A stretch of DNA of 64,000 nt from Muribaculaceae bacterium (GTDB lineage: Bacteria; Bacteroidota; Bacteroidia; Bacteroidales; Muribaculaceae), in contig JAFZAC010000010.1 of the NCBI GenBank assembly GCA_017548365.1, positions 93,366-157,365 of the forward strand, given 5' to 3'. A model generated the notes under the pieces. It saw only the letters and a list, made by a program, of their open reading frames with translations, did not search any database and had not been told where the DNA came from. The position numbers were made by a program, and so were the translations under genes. This document shows, one piece after another, positions 62,092-64,000 of the stretch; the first letter of the stretch is position 1; each line of letters begins with the position of its first letter.

Positions 62092-63264
62092 ATGCAAGGA
62101 AACTTTTCATACCACAATCCCACCAAGCTTTATTTTGGTGAAGAGTCTTTGAACTACCTCAAGGACGAGTTGACGCTTTTCGGACCTGTCGTGCTTCTGA
62201 ACTACGGCAGCGGCAGTGTGAAGCGCAACGGCATCTACGACCAGGTAGTGGCCATTTTGAAAGATGCAGGCAAGACTATAATATAGAACCCAGGAGTGAT
62301 GAGTAACCCTACGTTGGACAAACTTCGCGAAGGTATCAATATTGCCCGTGAGAGCAACGTGGACCTGATTCTTGCTCTTGGCGGCGGCAGCGTGTGCGAC
62401 TACTCCAAGGCTGTAGCTGCATCAGTCTTCTTTGATGGTGATTATTGGGACCAATTCTGGCTGCAACAAAAACAGCCTGATACAGATCAGAAGATTATAC
62501 CCGTAGGCTGTGTCCTGACGATGGCAGGCACAGGTTCTGAAATGAATGCCGGCACGGTTATTACCGATGCTGAGAATGCGTTCAAGGTAGGCCATGTGTT
62601 TGATGACCGTCTGATGCCGAAATTCTCAATCCTCAACCCACGATTTACTATGACAGTTCCCGACGAGCAGATGAAGGCCGGAATTTATGACATTATGAAC
62701 CACATTTTTGAGCAGTACTTCTCGGACTTTGATGACAACACAAGCGATTATATCTCCGAAGGTCTGATGCGTGGACTTATCGTGGCTTCACGAGCTGCAG
62801 TGAAAGATTCGCAGGACTATGAGGCTCGCTCTAATATCATGTGGACGGCGACTTGGGCACTAAACACACTCATTGGATGCGGCAAGCGTGAGGACTGGAT
62901 GGTGCATATGATTGGCCACTCGGTTGGTGCATGGACTCATGCTCCTCATGGTTATTGCCTTGCTGCAGTGTCAATGGCTTATTATCGTCGTGCTATGAAA
63001 GCGGGATTGCCAAAGTTTGTGCGTTTTGCCAAGAACGTATGGGGCGTCAATGCCGATGGAAAGACTGATGAGCAGATTGCTTTAGAAGGACTGCAAGCTT
63101 TGGAGAGTTGGATGCTTGAGATTGGTCTTCCTCTCAAAATTAGCGAACTCGGTGCCACCGCCGAAATGATACCAGGCATTACCCGAGGAACAATATGTTA
63201 TCCCGCTGGCTATCTCGACCTTAAGCCAGAGGATATCACTGAAATATTATTGGAGAGTATGTAG
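62092..63264 (+). pseudogene. Iron-containing alcohol dehydrogenase broken by an in-frame TAG
   Basis: Continuous homology to the Fe-ADH (butanol dehydrogenase-like) family over 390 codons, interrupted by one TAG at 62284-62286. The frame is unchanged on both sides: KDAGKTII before the stop, NPGVMSNPTLDKL after. In the family this position is usually Glu or another residue before PGV, so a single GAG to TAG change would explain it. The C-terminal part keeps the GGGSVCD nucleotide loop and the metal-binding His residues (YDIMNH, MIGHSVGAWTHAPHG). Restart at GTG 62296 or ATG 62299 would lose half of the NAD-binding fold. It is either a pseudogene or a base error. Confidence 0.85.
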
Positions 63265-63361
63265 TTTCTGGTCGTCAAGAGCTTGTTGACAGACTTAATG
63301 ACATCAATTAAAATGAAAGAAGCTAGTCGCTAAATTCAGCAACTTGCTTCTATTCTTAATG

Positions 63362-63445
63362 TGTCCAAGATGAGAGTCGAACTCACACGCCCAATCGGGC
63401 ACTACCCCCTCAAAGTAGCGCGTCTACCAATTCCGCCACCTGGAC
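63362..63445 (-). tRNA. tRNA-Leu (GAG)
   Basis: 84 nt, class II with a long variable arm. Acceptor arms GTCCAGG and CTTGGAC pair with one G-T. The anticodon loop is TTGAGGG, giving GAG. GGTAGAC D-loop and TTCGACT T-loop are standard. CCA is not encoded. Last gene of a three-tRNA series on the minus strand. Confidence 0.95.
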
Positions 63446-63456
63446 AAGTATAATTG

Positions 63457-63529
63457 AGCGACAGACGGGACTCGGACCCGCGACCTCGACCTTGGCAAGG
63501 TCGCGCTCTACCAACTGAGCTACTGTCGC
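63457..63529 (-). tRNA. tRNA-Gly (GCC), copy nearer tRNA-Leu
   Basis: 73 nt. Acceptor arms GCGACAG and CTGTCGC are perfect, the anticodon loop CTTGCCAAG gives GCC, and the discriminator is T. No CCA is encoded. Identical to the copy at 63549-63621. Confidence 0.96.
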
Positions 63530-63548
63530 AAAATTTTCAAAGATCTGG

Positions 63549-63621
63549 AGCGACAGACGGGACTCGGACCCGCGACCTCGACCTTGGCAAGGTCGCGCTC
63601 TACCAACTGAGCTACTGTCGC
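63549..63621 (-). tRNA. tRNA-Gly (GCC), first copy of the series
   Basis: 73 nt, identical over its whole length to the copy at 63457-63529 and separated from it by 19 bases. It lies directly behind the cluster promoter, so the order of transcription is Gly, Gly, Leu. Confidence 0.96.
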
Positions 63622-63653
63622 AATTACAACCGTGTAAATTTTGATTGCGGGTA

Positions 63654-63684
63654 CAAAAGTAGTGCTTTTTTTTGAACTAGCAAA
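63654..63684 (-). promoter_or_regulatory. Promoter of the tRNA Gly-Gly-Leu series
   Basis: On the minus strand: TTTG (63684-63681), 19 bases, TACTTTTG (63661-63654), about 33 bases before the first tRNA. Confidence 0.75.
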
Positions 63685-64000
63685 ATTTTTGCGGTTTTTT
63701 TTGCGGTTTTTTTTGATTTTTCTTTGTTTAGAGCAGATTTAAAGTGATCTAGTTCAAAATCATTGATAAAAAATCCGCATGCCTATCACAAACATGAAGA
63801 AAAATATGGATTCACTGCGTGCATCCCTAACGCTCCCGCGGGGCTCCAAACAAAATCAAGGCCTATTGGTCATTTTGGGTGGTGAAATCTTTGAAAACGC
63901 CCATTATTGCTTACATTTGTGGCATTTATTATTGATATGATGCAAAAAATGCTTTTCATGCGGCTCTTCTGATGTTATAAAGTATGGCAAACGTGATGGA
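63685..64000. other. Gene-free right edge with a terminal promoter
   Basis: No complete ORF. A short GC-rich stretch (about 63811-63846, with CCCGCGGGG) stands out in AT-rich surroundings. Near the edge, TTTG (63890-63893), 18 bases and TACATTTG (63912-63919) form a promoter reading right. An ATG at 63984 (ATGGCAAACGTG) could begin a gene that is cut off by the window, but too little is present to tell. Confidence 0.45.

Noticed and set aside
62092..63264. Reassignment of TAG to an amino acid, as explanation for the broken alcohol dehydrogenase
   Set aside because: Other intact genes in the window, and this gene itself, end in TAG, and no suppressor tRNA is seen.
63454..63675. Open frame across the tRNA-Gly copies, and repeat suggesting a CRISPR-like array
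   Set aside because: Both repeat units fold as complete tRNA-Gly genes with correct anticodon and arms, and there are only two copies.

Overview
This window looks like a chromosome segment of an anaerobic gut-type Bacteroidales, most likely a Muribaculaceae or Prevotellaceae relative. The species call is inference. The supporting signs are SusC/SusD-type outer-membrane genes, a Na+-pumping NQR complex, pyruvate:ferredoxin oxidoreductase, eukaryote-type isocitrate dehydrogenase, many lipoproteins, and promoters of the Bacteroidota type (TTTG, about 19 nt, TAnnTTTG) in front of many genes. The DNA is moderately AT-rich and densely coding. I see no rRNA, CRISPR array, phage or intact insertion sequence.

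Layout. 62-1015 (-) encodes an ExbB/TolQ-type proton channel. 1454-7340 (+) is a complete nqrABCDEF operon. 7405-10001 (-) holds a metallo-beta-lactamase-fold lipoprotein and a BspA-like leucine-rich-repeat protein. 10206-11568 (+) holds a secreted unknown and a cytidylate-kinase-like protein. 11845-14090 (+) is pta-ackA. 14456-23043 (+) is a citrate module: citD, citE, citF, citX, a fused citC-citG, then aconitase and isocitrate dehydrogenase. 23120-25158 (-) is a three-gene set (DUF1893-like, ECF-type S component, Fe-S aldo/keto reductase). 25317-27503 (+) is a GH89 alpha-N-acetylglucosaminidase, followed by convergent thioredoxin and flavodoxin genes and tRNA-Cys.

29066-42482 (+) is the most distinctive locus: SusC, SusD, a surface lipoprotein, a propeller-dockerin protein, a PD40/TolB-like protein, an amidase carrying the same propeller-dockerin module, and a GHL10-type hydrolase. 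I infer a surface system that binds and cuts cell-wall or muropeptide-like material. Stable RNA hairpins sit about 20 nt before two of its genes.

42569-47548 (-) holds an ECF sigma factor, a YtxH/YtxH/holin-like envelope cluster with a terminator-like hairpin inside it, and four small secreted proteins of unknown function. 47952-60806 carries uvrA, nhaD (-), a DUF4293 protein (-), a large TPR protein, an M3 oligopeptidase and nifJ. 60807-61470 has no credible gene, but it has a promoter, several hairpins and terminators and may encode a structured RNA of about 360 nt. It is followed by a flavin reductase-like gene, an iron alcohol dehydrogenase broken by an in-frame TAG, and a tRNA cluster (two identical tRNA-Gly and one tRNA-Leu, all -).

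How it fits together (inference): PFOR makes acetyl-CoA, and Pta-AckA converts it to acetate and ATP. The NQR complex oxidises NADH and exports Na+, and NhaD can exchange Na+ against protons. Citrate lyase with aconitase and Icd controls the citrate branch toward 2-oxoglutarate.
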